From Achatina immaculata (taxonomy: Eukaryota; Mollusca; Gastropoda; Stylommatophora; Achatinidae): 64,000 nt of DNA. The number at the start of each line of letters is the position of its first letter. Positions within the stretch are counted from its first letter, which is position 1. The stretch is from assembly GCA_009760885.1 (NCBI GenBank), contig CM019691.1, positions 25,109,314 to 25,173,313 on the forward strand, in the 5' to 3' direction. The notes under the pieces are model-generated. The model was given only the letters and a program-made list of their open reading frames with translations, was not told the origin of the DNA and did not search any database. Below are positions 43,985-55,438 of the stretch, in pieces. Both the position numbers and the translations under genes were made by a program.

Positions 43985-44850
43985 TGTCTCTTCCTGTCTA
44001 TATGCTACTTTTTCCAGCCGCATAAATCTTGTCTCTTCCTGTCTATATACTACTTTTTACAGGAGCCTTATATCTAACATTATCTCTACCTATCTATATA
44101 ATTTTTTTTTACAGGCGCCTCATATCTATCATTGTCTCTTCCTATCTATATACTACTTTTTCCAGGTGCCTCATATCTAACATTGTTTCTTTCTATCTAT
44201 ATAGTACTTTTTACAGGCGCCTCATATCTATCATTGTTCCTTTCTATCTATATACTACTTTTTCCAGGTGCCTCATATCTAACATTGTTTCTTTCTATCT
44301 ATATAGTACTTTTCACAGGCGCCTCATATCTAACATTGTTTCTTTCTATCTATATAGTACTTTTTACAGGCGCCTCATATCTAACATTGTCTCTTTCTAT
44401 CTATCTAGTACTTTTTACAGGCGTCTCATATCTATAATTGTCTCTTCCTATCTATATAGTACTTTTCACATGCGCCTCATGTCTAACCTTGTCTCTTCCT
44501 ATCTATATACTACCTTTTCCAGTCGCCTCATACCTAACCTTGTCTCTTTCTGTCTATATACTACATTTTTCATGTGCCTCATCTCTAACTTTGTCTCTTC
44601 CTGTCTATATACTACTTTTTCCAGGCGCCTCATGTGTCTTTCTGTCTATATACTACTTTTTCCAGGCGCCTCATGTATCTTTCTGTCTATATACTACATT
44701 TTTCATGTGCCTCATCTCTAACTTTGTCTCTTCCTGTCTATATACTACTTTTACCAGGCGCCTCATGTGTCTTCCTGTCTATATATTACTTTTTCGAGGC
44801 GCCTCATGTGTCTTACTGTCTATATACTACTTTTTTTCTGGGACCTCATT
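43985..44850. repeat. Minisatellite, 51-bp unit shortening to ~42 bp, ~17 copies
   Basis: The unit is TCTTTCTATCTATATAGTAC, TTTTTACAGGCGCCTCATAT, CTAACATTGTT. The right half lacks the CTAACATTGT part. Frames across the array are spurious. Each unit contains a plus-strand acceptor-like ACTTTTTCCAG, but the host gene is on the other strand. Confidence 0.95.
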
Positions 44851-44914
44851 TGTCATGAGACAGTAGATTTTGTTTTTATTCTTAAACAATAAATTATTCA
44901 TGTGCTGAAAAGCT

Positions 44915-45285
44915 GCTTCGGTGAAGCCGATGGTCTGAATTAGCCTCCAAAACCTCTTTATTCATGACAACTATGAGGAAGTTCATGTGGCCAAGACCCC
45001 ACGGGTCACGCAGGTCTATGACTGGTTTGGCAGACAGCGACCCATAGCTGACACGTAGCGTCAGTTCTGGCGAACTATTGCTGACCAAGACCCTGCCCCC
45101 ACCTTTCTGCTGAATAACAGGCCTAGTCTGGCTCATGGAGCAGGAATCGCCATAGATCTTTTTCACACCCTCTACATTTTAGTTTCAATCAGGGAATGAA
45201 GAAAATATCTGCCATACCCCGATTCCAATCCGACACGTTGCTGTGCCTAAACATCCTCGTGGCATCGGCTGCAGAGAAGAAGAAG
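44915..45285 (-). repeat. Unclassified dispersed repeat R1, copy 4
   Basis: The minus strand starts CTCTGCAGCCGATGCCACGA and has TGAGCCAGACTAGGCCTGTT, AAGGTGGGGGCAGGGTCTTG and AGCTATGGGTCGCTGTCTGC, matching the copies at 7960 and 15640. An (AAG)n tract (45285-45323) lies directly 5'. Confidence 0.7.
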
Positions 45286-45589
45286 AAAAAGAAGAAGAAG
45301 AAAAAGAAGAAGAAGAAGAAGAGTGAGGGAATAAAAATAAACTGTTACAGCGACAAAAAGAACCAGTAGCGTTCTTGCTTGTGAGACTAAGGAAATAAAC
45401 GAACAGATGAAACATAAATTTGAAGCAACCAAGATTTTGTTTCGGATATATACATAACGTATACTCTGGTCGGATTGGAAAAGAAATGAACAAGTGTTCA
45501 CGAAAGTCGCTGAACATGACAACAAACTACAGCTATAAAGAACAGGCAATCAAATTTTGGAAACTACAACCAATTACTGGAGATTACAA

Positions 45590-46108
45590 CGAGGGAGATT
45601 AAAAGGAGGACATCTGTCGCTGTGGGGTGGGGACAGACAGAACCACAAAAATTAGATTTTTAAGGACATAGATTTGTTCCCATCGCAACATATGCCTGTG
45701 AGACCTGGACTCTTAACAGAACAGCTGAGAAACACATCAGTGTCTCTGAATGTAAATGCTATAGAAGAGTCATTCAAATAATATCCCGGACATAAACAAG
45801 GGTATCTTTACTACAAGAATTCAATACTGAAGAAGGTTCGTTAGTAAAGAAGATTAAAGAGAGAAAACCAAAGTATTTCGCACATGTTAAAGTCATCAGA
45901 GTTTGGAGGAGACAATCTTGGAAGAGTACAAAATGGAAAAGGAAAGAGATAAAGACCAAGGCGATGACGGCAAGAAAACAGTGTTGATGATCTGTGAATG
46001 GATACATCAGCAGCGGGGCATCTTGCTTACAACAGACAGCCCTTCAAGAGAGGTTTCAGGGAGGCAAAATTCCGCAAAGGGACATGCTTATGAATGCATG
46101 AATGAACA
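45590..46108 (+). pseudogene. LINE family A, diverged copy
   Basis: It begins in the GGAGATTAAAAGGAGGACAT block and runs to CAAAATTCCGCAAAGGGACA and a short (TGAA)-like tail. Many indels; older than the copy at 35857. Confidence 0.85.
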
Positions 46109-46396
46109 ACTGTAAGACGTAATCAAAGTTTACAAACAGCAACCATAAGAAACAGAGGTAATCAAATTCTTTGAACACTTCCATAAGAGAAGAAGAAACA
46201 AGTTGAAGAATCTTATACTTACTGGAGACAGAACGATAATGAGTCCATGAGACATAAAAATATGTTAACGGGCTGCCAAAGTGGCACAGCCAAAAAAAAT
46301 ATAAAAAACCAAAAGAGGACACAATGTGATAGGAAATGCCAAGAAACACATAAAATTTAGCAGCATGATAGAAAATGCTTGTAAAGACGGCATCCG

Positions 46397-46436
46397 ATGG
46401 ATGGATGGATGGATGGATGGATGGATGGATGGACGG
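46397..46436. repeat. (GGAT)n microsatellite
   Basis: Ten copies with one GGAC. Confidence 0.95.
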
Positions 46437-46758
46437 ACAATTAGTCGGACTGACAGGCAGATAAAAAGACAGAAACATAGACGCGGAATTATAAATACAC
46501 TCAGAATGATGGAAAAAAATAGCACACGTGCAAAAAGATAAACAATGTCTTCACAAACATCCACAAATAACAGATTTTAGTTAACACACACAAACAATAA
46601 CAAGATTACCAGACATCTCTCCCGCGCTGGCAGAGTTACCTGCATTTCTCGGCCAAATGCTGCTCAAATTTACAAGTAAACGTTCACAGGTACGGCCAGA
46701 CAGGCAAGCGATGAACCGAAGCTTACAAAATGAAAACCTATCAACCAACTAGGAAATC

Positions 46759-47276
46759 CAGTGGATCCCAATTGTCAAAAGTCCGTGGACCCCCATGCTG
46801 TTTCAAATTCCAGACCACGGATCCCCAAACTTTGGAAAAGTTTCATAACTGTATGGTGGTATGTGCTTTAAATCCAAAAGATTTTTTTTTCAGAAAAATG
46901 AGTGAACGCTACATTATGCTAAAAATAACAAACAGTACAAACTTGGTGAATTTCCAAAATGACAATAATATAGTTAAGGAAAAAAATAGACAGTAATAAA
47001 CATTCCTACTTGTTCTGACAAATGAACACGGAATATGAAATGTGTGACAGCTAACCAACTTAAGTGTCTTGGGAGAAATCATTCCTCTCTTTTTTATTCC
47101 GAACAATAGCTTCCACATCTGGTTCAATATTCCCTCGTTTTAAACGTCAAAGGTTCGTTCCTCCACACGGGACTCGCTGAAACATCGGCTATTAAATATG
47201 TCACAGTGAAAATAAGAAAAGAAAAACCTTGAATTTTTCTCTCGGATCCCCACGGACGACCAGTTGGGAACCACTG
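46759..47276 (-). mobile_element. hAT MITE, ~0.52 kb
   Basis: The ends CAGTGGATCCCAATTG (plus) and CAGTGGTTCCCAACTGG (minus) are inverted repeats. Internal blocks on the minus strand (AATATTGAACCAGATGTGGA, CATTTGTCAGAACAAG) match 39627-40682, so both belong to one family. The flanking octamers do not match, so the duplication has decayed or the end is slightly misplaced. Confidence 0.8.
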
Positions 47277-47869
47277 TTTTAACCACAAGCATGGAACCTT
47301 GACACTGAAGACTAGAAAACAACTAACTGTTGTGAAGCTATTCTATACAAATCTTTTAAAAAAAATCTGCGAGTTTTAACTGGGTCTTTGTTTTTCATTT
47401 ACATGGCTGTTTGTTTCTGCAAGGATTGTGAATGAGTCACATTTTTATACACCGAGGAATACTGCTTGTATAAATTCAGCTTTAAAAAGGTGAGCGCGCG
47501 CGCACACACATACACAAAGAATTAAATGGTGATGAATGAATGAAGAGAAGACTAGACAGTGGTTAAAGAGTACCACGCCTTCTCCTTCCAACGGTTGCAC
47601 TTTTTTCCCCTGTCTGTTTTATCACTGCGGTATTTTTTACATTATTTATTGGCTACATCAAAACTTTCCCACAACTCTCTGTCTCTCTCTCCCCCCTCTC
47701 TCTCTCCTTCTCTCCCTCCCTTCTACATGCTGGCCGGTCGCCATTTTCCATGTTTATGTTTTACTTCAATTAAGCTGCGTTTTCCAGCCGCGTTCCTGTT
47801 TAATTTGTCCTTCTTTCATCATCAACGCTTCATGTAAAGTTCGATATCTCTATACTAGTTCCGACTAGT
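47277..47869. other. Intronic DNA without a supported feature
   Basis: A short (CG)/(CA)n lies at 47495-47515 and a pyrimidine tract at 47680-47725. Confidence 0.4.
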
Positions 47870-49170
47870 GGAATGTTTGTCTCCTATGAAATGTTTCAGT
47901 TCTGACTAGTGAAATGTTTCAGTCTCTTATGTTAGTTCTAACCGGTGAAAGCATTCACTCTTCTTCTGACTGGTAAAATGTTTCAGCGTTCTGTATTAGT
48001 TCTGACTAGAGAAATGTTTCAGCCTTCTATATTGGTTCTGACCGATGAAAAGATTCCCTCTTCTATATTGGTTCTGACTGTAAAATGTTTCACTCTTCTA
48101 TATTAGTTCTGACTGGTGACATATTTCAGCGTTCTGTATTAGTTCTGACTAGCGAAATGTTTCAGCCTTCTATATTAGTTCTGACCGAAGAAAGGATTCG
48201 CTGTTCTATATTAATTTTGACTGGTGAAATGTTTCAGCCTTCTATATTAGTTCTGACTGGTGACATGTTTCAGCCTTCTATATTAGTTCTGACTGGTGAC
48301 ATGTTTCAGCGTTCTATATTAGTTACGACTAGTGAAATGTTTCACTCTTCTATATTAGTTCTGGCATGTGAAATGTTTCACTCTTCTATATTAGTTCTGG
48401 CATGTGAAATGTTTCACTCTTCTATATTAGTTCTGGCATGTGAAATATTTCACTCTTCTATATTAGTTACGACTAGTGAAATGTTTCACTCTTCTATATT
48501 AGTTCTGGCATGTGAAATGTTTCACTCTTCTATATTAGTTCTGGCATGTGAAATGTTTCATTCTTCTATATTAGTTCTGGCATGTGAAATGTTTCACTCT
48601 TCTATATTAGTTCTGGCATGTGAAATGTTTCACTCTTCTATATTAGTTCTGCCTAACGAAATGTTTCACTCTTCTATATTAGTTCTGCCTAGCGAAATGT
48701 TTCACTCTTCTATATTAGTTCTGACTAGTGAAATGTTTCACTATTCTATATTAGTTCTGGCATGTGAAATGTTTCACTCTTCTATATTAGTTCTGATTAG
48801 TGAAATGTTTCACTATTCTATATTAGTTCTGACTAGTGAAATGTTTCACTCTTCTATATTAGTTCTGACTAGTGAAATGTTTCACTCTTCTATATTAGTT
48901 CTGATTAGTGAAATGTTTTACTCTTTTATATTAGTTCTGACTAGTGAAATGTTTCACTCTTCTATATTAGTTCTGATTAGTGGAATTTTCACTCTTCTAT
49001 ATTAGTTCTGACTAGTGAAATGTTTCACTCCTCTATATTAGTTCTGACTAGTGAAATGTTTCACTCCTCTACATTATTTCTGACTAATGAAATGCGTCAG
49101 CCTTCTATAATAGTTCTGACTATGCAAAATGTCACCCTTCTATAATTAGGTCTAACCAATGAAATATTTC
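47870..49170. repeat. Minisatellite, 36-bp unit, ~34 copies
   Basis: The unit is GAAATGTTTCACTCTTCTAT plus ATTAGTTCTGACTAGT. As 36 is divisible by three, a 306-codon plus-strand frame runs through it (SSILVLACEMFH repeated); this is not evidence of a gene. Variants cluster (GGCATG units in the centre), suggesting local amplification. It ends ~180 bases from a FOCAD exon. Confidence 0.97.
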
Positions 49171-49349
49171 ATCATTCTATACGTAATCCATCAGTTACCG
49201 TGTCTGACTAGCAGTGACGGTGCCTGCGTTTGTCACAGAAAAGGTTGTGACGGAACTAGAGTGGGAAATTACCGACTAGAAACAGCTACACGTAAATAGT
49301 GTGACGTAATACGAGGCGTATATCATGACCAAGCAGATAAATAATTTAC

Positions 49350-49451
49350 CTTTTATCTTGATGCTCAAAGAGAGTCATGGCTTCCTCCATAATGACAGCA
49401 GATGAGTCAGGCCTGTTCGTGAGGACGCTTATCAGAGGGTGTGGAGGACTC
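49350..49451 (-). CDS. FOCAD: FOCAD coding exon, first in window
   Basis: A 102-nt exon with acceptor GTGTCTCACAACAG and donor AAAAG followed by GTAAAT on the minus strand. It starts with one base finishing a codon, encodes 33 residues and leaves two bases (AG) that join A of the exon at 9756 to make Arg. The translation has PPHPLISVLTNRPDS and EEAMTLFEHQDK. Vertebrate focadhesin, as I recall it, has HPHPLITVLEHRPD followed by LTAFFQQCPER at about residues 130-165. The shared HPLI.VL..RPD core and correct splice phase make this a confident call. Its upstream exon must end in phase 2 and should lie to the right; I did not find it. Confidence 0.9.
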
Positions 49452-49552
49452 CTGTTGTGAGACACATGAAGTGGGTTAGTGGGACATCAATGATTTCTTA
49501 AATACATTTTTGTATCATATTTTACAAGTGTATATCCGTATAGCCATATTTT

Positions 49553-50062
49553 ACACAAAATATGGTCATCTAAGAACATCAAAACAAGAGTCAAACCTAG
49601 GATTTTCAATACAAACGTAAAGACTGTCCTACTATATGGTTCAGAGACATGGGTTATGACCAAGACAATAGAACAGAGGATAAAAACATTCATGAACTAC
49701 TGCTTGAGGAGGATTTTAAACATTACATGGCAGGACAAGATCAGGACCGAGGAGGTTTGTGAAAGGGCAGGACAAGAACCTATGAACCTAGAAATCATGT
49801 CTAGGAAATGGAGGCGGATTGTCCACACTCTGAGAAAACCCGACACTAGAATAGCAAGACAGGCAAGGAAATGGAATCCTCAAGGAATGAGAAAACGAAG
49901 AAGACCTAGACTTATTTGGAGAAAAGAAATGATGACAGAGCTCAGAGATAAGGGATACACATGGAAGGAAGCAGAATAATTCCAAGAACAGGGATGATTG
50001 GAGATCCTTTATACGTGACATTTGCTCTCAAGGGAGTGAAAGGTGATGATGATGATGATGAT
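49553..50062 (+). pseudogene. LINE family D, C-terminal end
   Basis: It reads KIWSSKNIKTRVK-like sequence across a frame break, then ETWVMTKTIEQRIKTFMNYC, LRRILNITWQDKIRTEEV and ARKWNPQGMRKRRRPRLIW. The end DDWRSFIRDICSQGS is followed by (GAT)n. It is a fourth RTE-like family. The last ~100 codons are almost intact apart from a stop after KEAE. Confidence 0.88.
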
Positions 50063-50139
50063 CCTGTTAACACGCTTTAATCTAGCAACTTTTTTCTTCT
50101 GATTTCTCGCATAACACTCTTTTGTACTCTTTTGAACAT

Positions 50140-50690
50140 CCCACTCTCTCTATATTTGTTGTTGTTGTTGTTTATTTTAAGCGTTGAAGTTCTCATTGTC
50201 ATCCTCTTTGCCTCTCTTTGTATCTGGCTCTTCTCTCTCGGTCTTTGTGTCTCTCTTTCCCTTAAGATCTCATCGTCTTTTTTTCTCTTTGTATCTCTGT
50301 TTCAGGCTTTCTCTCTTTATCTCTTGCTCTGTTTTTGTTTTTTCTTGTCTGTTTCTTTCTGTCTCTGTTTTTTTCTCTTTGTGTATGTGTGTGTCTCTCT
50401 CTCTCTCTCTGCGTTTTTTCTCTTTCTTTATCTCTTTCTCCTGTGTCTCTCTATTTTTCTCTCTTTCTTTGTTCTGTCTCTGGGTTTCTCACTTTCTCTT
50501 TGTCTGTCTGCCTCATTCATTCCGTGCTTTAATCTGTATTATTCCTTTAACGTTTGGAAATAACTCAAAGCAAGAACTATTAATTGCATCTCTCGTGTAT
50601 GAGAGTGAGAGTGAGAGTGAGAGAGACAGACAGACAGACAGACAGAAAGACAGATAGACAGACAGAGACAGAGAGAGAATGTATTTCAAT
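50140..50690. repeat. Pyrimidine-rich tract then (GA)/(GACA) repeats
   Basis: CTCTCTTTGTCTCT-type sequence over ~400 bases, then purine repeats at 50600-50680. The Leu/Phe/Ser-rich frames are composition artefacts. Confidence 0.85.
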
Positions 50691-51188
50691 GATACTCCTG
50701 GTTAACGCCATACCTTCACTGTTTTTAACATAAATGTAAAAAATATAACCCGATTTTTATTTCAATGAATTACTTTTGCTAATTAAATTTCACCATCCTC
50801 TACTCCCAGGAGAACAGCATTAAATAAAAAAAAAATCTTGGAAGTTTCTAGATGAGCAAAAAACACGCAACCTGAAAGAGTTTCATTACAAATTCTGTCA
50901 TGTATGACATAATCTCGTTTTATCTAACACAGTGGTTCCCAAAATACGGCGGTTTTGACTCCTTGGTGAGCGGTGGAAGGGTCCAAGGCAGCGATGAGAG
51001 AAATAAGACCGGCTGGAATATTAGAATAAAATGAGAGAATAAAATTTATGGCGCGCGCTGTGGATGTAGTAAATATGAGGAGAACTCATTAAAGGACAGC
51101 CGAACGAACTTTATTTTCAAAGGCGGACTAACTGAGCGCCCATAGGTTTTGCCAGCCTGATATAGTTGTACGTCCACTTACCAGAGCA
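50691..51188. other. Stretch with a single hAT-like end
   Basis: CAGTGGTTCCCAAAATACGG at 50932 matches hAT ends here. No right end was found. An R4-type AACTTTATTTTCAAAGG lies at 51107. Confidence 0.4.
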
Positions 51189-51189
51189 A

Positions 51190-52320
51190 TGACAGGCTAC
51201 GCGCACATACACACACACCAATGCAATAACATGCTACACGGACACACACACCAATGCAATAAGAAGCTACACGGACACACACACACGCACCAATGCAATA
51301 ACAAGCTACATGGACGCACACACACACAGGCACCAATGCAAGAACAAGCTACACGGACGGACACACACACACACGCACCAAAGCAATAACAAACTACACG
51401 GACGGACACACACACGCACCAAAGCAATAACAAGTTACATGGACACACACACACAGAGGCACCAATGCAATAACAAGCTACATGGACACACACACACAGA
51501 GGCACCAATGCAATAACAAGCTACATGGACGCACACATACACAGGCACCAATGCAATAACAAGCTACACGGACGGACACACACACGCACCAAAGCAATAA
51601 CAAGCTACACGGACACACATACACGTACCAATGCAATAACAAGCTACATGGACACACACACACACACAGGCACCAATGCAATAACAAGCTACACGGACGC
51701 ACACACACACACACAGGCACCAATGCAATAACAAGTTACATGGACACACACAGGCACCAACGCAATAACAAGCTACATGGACACACACACAGGCACCAAT
51801 GCAATAACAAGCTACACGGACGCACACACACACACAGGCACCAATGCAATAACAAGTTACATGGACACACACAGGCACCAACGCAATAACAAGCTACATG
51901 GACACACACACGCACCAATGCAATAACAAGCTACGTGGACACACACACGCACCAATGCAATAACAAGCTACATGGACACACACGCGCGCACCAATGCAAT
52001 AACAAGCTACATGGACACACACACACGCACCAATGCAATAACAAGCTACATGGACACACACGCGCGCACCAATGCAATAACAAGCTACGCGGACACACAC
52101 GCACCAAAGCAATAACAAGCTACGAGGACACACACACACACGCACCAATGCAATAACAAGCTACACGAGTATACCTAAACACGCACCACTGTGACGACAA
52201 GCTACATGCAAGTACACAAACACCAATGCAATGTCAAATTACGCGCATGTACACACGCACCAGTGCAGTGACAATCTACATGCATGTACACACCCACCAA
52301 TGCAATGTAACGCACCAGTG
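51190..52320. repeat. CA-rich minisatellite, 34-40 bp unit, ~30 copies
   Basis: The unit is CACGCACCAATGCAATAACA plus AGCTACATGGACA with a variable (CA)n. Cys-rich or His-rich frames on either strand are artefacts. The right third is included in the tandem duplication and reappears at 53950-54300. Confidence 0.95.
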
Positions 52321-52559
52321 ATACTATACGACGCAGAGGAAGCTACGGTCCGACAAGCAGACTTATACAACTATGGTATCAGATAAGACGGCGAGTTGAA
52401 GATATAACTGTTTGTTCGGAGATGGCTTCACCGCAATCAGGACATTCCCGTATCTTCTCGTTTTAATGTGTCGGAAAGGCTGCTGCAGTCACTTAGACAC
52501 TCCAAGCGCATGCGCCATCTCTACGATAGACTGTTCCAAGAACATGGGCTGTCTGGTCT

Positions 52560-52765
52560 ACTCTTTTTTCTACAATGTCCAAAAGCTAAGGGATTTTTAA
52601 CGTGGGAGATAATGCACATGGACGCTTGGTCCCACTGCCTAGAAACCAAGGTATTTCTTGAGGATTCACGAGGAAAAAAAAATCCCTCCCACTTCTGGTA
52701 GGATTCAAGCCCGCGACCTCCAACACCCGAGGCGAAAGTATCATCTTGAGACCACACAGTAAATG
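52560..52765 (-). mobile_element. tRNA-derived SINE, family S2, copy 1
   Basis: The minus strand has GTGGTCTCAAGATGATAC (A-box-like) and GTCGCGGGCTTGAATCCTAC (B-box-like), then GGGAGGGATTTTTTTTCCTC and a body with AAGAAATACCTTGGTTTCTA. The GGGAT(8)CC feature follows the tRNA part as in S1, but the body differs. Confidence 0.6.
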
Positions 52766-53199
52766 AAACTAGGGAAAGGCAGATGTTAAAAACAGAAACT
52801 TCTGAGCATTGTTCTGCTGAACAACTTTCTCTTACGGCTGTTTCTGTCAACATTTGATTGGCGCAATTAGGCACAGTCAACAGGCACAATCTACCTCAGC
52901 TTGCCTGCTCCTGTCCGTTCAGTCAGAAAATCATTACTCTGTCAAAGAGTGTGGGACCCACAAGGGGGATGCTCACTACATGACACGGCCTTTCATCAAT
53001 AATTATAAGCTCTTTGGCTGAAAAGTGAAAGTCTTTCATGGACGATCTCCACATTTCTCCTCATTTATCATTATTTGTCTCTTATTATCCATCAAAGCAT
53101 TAATTTCTTATCAATTACTGCAAGCTCAGACAGTACATGAAATAATTTGATTACGCGAATTAGTTTATTTATGGGCCTGGCTGTATTTACACAACAGGA

Positions 53200-53372
53200 A
53201 AAAGGGAAAAAAAAAGATGAAGGCTAAGGCGAAGATGGCCGCAAGACATCGTTGATGATCTTGCGAATGGACGCATCAGCAGCAGGGCATCTTGCTTACA
53301 ACCGAGAGGCCTATAGGAGAGCTGTTAGGTGGCAAAGTTCCGCAAGGGACGTGCAAATGACTGACTGACAGA
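53200..53372 (+). pseudogene. LINE family A 3' end in duplication copy 1
   Basis: The last ~170 bases: GAAGATGGCCGCAAGACATC to AAGTTCCGCAAGGGACGTGC and a (CTGA)n tail. Confidence 0.85.
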
Positions 53373-53454
53373 CAGTATTACTGTACGTGCAAGCAGTTAC
53401 AACAGCCGGGCACCTGATTGCTCCAGCATGCACAATATCCGAGTGCCTGGTTGT

Positions 53455-53668
53455 TCCAGCATGCACACAATAGCACATATAAAGTTTTCCGTGGGAGAAA
53501 CGTGGCGATCTCAAATCCACTCCGCAGTACTTAACAGACTGCCCCTGTGACTTGCTGATCGTGATCGAGAAGGCAGGTCTCACTGGAAACTGTAATCTCT
53601 TAAAGTTAAAAGGGAAATCCGTCGGAATGAGTGGTATCCGTGTAGGAAACACTGTGATACAATCCACT
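53455..53668 (-). pseudogene. Helitron/PIF1-type helicase C-terminal fragment, copy 1
   Basis: The minus strand reads [20 protein letters not shown], then [15 protein letters not shown] and [16 protein letters not shown]. These are the final helicase motifs of Helitron RepHel proteins (the TI.KSQGQ.. and F.HGQLY motifs). The usual VA.SR.. motif after LY is replaced by unrelated sequence with an ~30-bp repeat (GTGCATGCTGGA), so the end is rearranged. Confidence 0.88.
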
Positions 53669-54544
53669 AAAAGAGTGAAATGAAACTGTCACATTCACTG
53701 AAAGATGATAAACTGGAAAACTTGCCGAGATAGCTTACTTTAGATACGAGCATCTAAGATCCGGGTGGGTGCGGGAATTTTCTCGAAGATCGTGAGTCCA
53801 AGACCTGGGCATAATGATTTCTACAAATTTCGACAGGGTTCTCTCATTTCAACGTATCCGGCACGGGACACAACCCCAGGTTGAGCATAAACATAACGGG
53901 AGTTACATTCCTTCCTTCAATGGTCTATTTTTACTATCGGTCGTTTCTGGACACACACACGCACCAATGCAATAACAAGCTACGCGGACACACACACGCA
54001 CCAATGCAATAACAAGCTACATGGACACACACGCGCGCACCAATGCAATAACAAGCTACGCGGACACACACACGCACCAAAGCAATAACAAGCTACGAGG
54101 ACACACACACACACGCACCAATGCAATAACAAGCTACACGAGTATACCTAAACACGCACCAATGTGACGATAAGCTACATGCAAGTACACAAACACCAAT
54201 GCAATGTCAAATTACGCGCATGTACACACGCACCAGTGCAGTGACAATCTACACGCATGTACACACCCACCAATGCAATGTAACGCACCAGTGATACTAT
54301 ACGACGCAGAGGAAGCTACGGTCCGACAAGCAGACTTATAAAACTATGGTATCAGATAAGACGGCGAGTTGAAGATATAACTGTTTGTTCGGAGATGGCT
54401 TCACCGCAATCAGGACATTCCCGTATCTTCTCGTTTTAATGTGTCAGAAAGGCTGCTGCAGTCACTTAGACACTCCAAGCGCATGCGCCATCTCTACGAT
54501 AGACTGTTCCAAGAACATTGCCCAGACAAGGGCCGTCTGGTCTA

Positions 54545-54750
54545 CTCTTTTTTCTACAATGTCCAAAAGCTAAGGGATTTTTAACGTGGGAGATAATGCA
54601 CATGGACGCTTGGTCCCACTGCCTAGAAACCAAAGTATTTCTTGAGGATTCACGAGGAAAAAAAAATCCCTCCCACTTCTGGTAGGATTCAAGCCCGCGA
54701 CCTCCAACACCCGAGGCGAAAGTATCATCTTGAGACCACACAGTAAATGA
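54545..54750 (-). mobile_element. tRNA-derived SINE, family S2, copy 2
   Basis: Duplicate of 52560-52765, carried by the segmental duplication and not an independent insertion. Confidence 0.6.
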
Positions 54751-55183
54751 AACTAGGGAATGGCAGATGTTAAAAACAGAAACTTCTGAGCATTGTTCTG
54801 CTGAACAACTTTCTCTTACGGCTGTTTCTGTCAACATTTGATTGGCGCAATTAGGCACAGTCAACAGGCACAATCTACCTCAGCTTGCCTGCTCCTGTCC
54901 GTTCAGTCAGAAAATCATTACTCTGTCAAAGAGTGTGGCACCCACAAGGGGGATGCTCACTACATGACACGGCCTTTCATCAATAATTACCAGCTCTTTG
55001 GCTGAATAGTGAAAGTCTTTCATGGACGATCTCCACATTTCTCCTCATTTATCATTATTTGTCTCTTATTATCCATCAAAGCATTAATTTCTTATCAATT
55101 ACTGCAAGCTCACACAGTACATGAAATAATTTGATTACGCGAATTAGTTTATTTATGGGCCTGGCTGTATTTACACAACAGGA

Positions 55184-55356
55184 AAAAGGAAAAAAAAAAG
55201 ATGAAGGCTAAGGCGAAGATGGCCGCAAGACATCGTTGATGATCTTGCGAATGGACGCATCAGCAGCAGGGCATCTTGCTTACAACCGAGAGGCCTATAG
55301 GAGAGCTGTTAGGAGGCAAAGTTCCGCAAGGGACGTGCAAATGACTGACTGACAGA
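55184..55356 (+). pseudogene. LINE family A 3' end in duplication copy 2
   Basis: Duplicate of 53200-53372, with GGAGGCAAAG where copy 1 has GGTGGCAAAG. Confidence 0.85.
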
Positions 55357-55438
55357 CAGTATTACTGTACGTGCAAGCAGTTACAACAGCCGGGCACCTG
55401 ACTGCTCCAGCATGCACAATATCCGAGCGCCTGGTTGT

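Larger units (their letters stand above)
51950..53948. repeat. Tandem segmental duplication, copy 1
   Basis: About 1.98 kb matches 53949-55927 at very high identity. Copy 1 ends ACTATCGGTCGTTTCTGG, where it runs directly into minisatellite sequence again. Differences are few substitutions and short indels, including a 13-base insertion (ATTGCCCAGACAAGGGC region) near 54518 in copy 2. Confidence 0.95.

Noticed and set aside
44029..44866. 230- and 142-codon frames rich in Tyr, Leu and Ser
   Set aside because: They follow the 51-bp minisatellite and show no domain beyond the repeat.
48085..49005. A 306-codon open frame (repeated SSILVLACEMFH)
   Set aside because: It lies wholly inside the 36-bp minisatellite. 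The unit is a multiple of three, so the frame stays open by chance, and there is no start context or splice support.
50132..50657. Leu/Phe/Ser-rich frames that look like membrane proteins
   Set aside because: Pyrimidine-rich tract; hydrophobic residues come from base composition.
51189..52156. Cys-rich and His-rich frames on both strands
   Set aside because: Translations of the CA-rich minisatellite.
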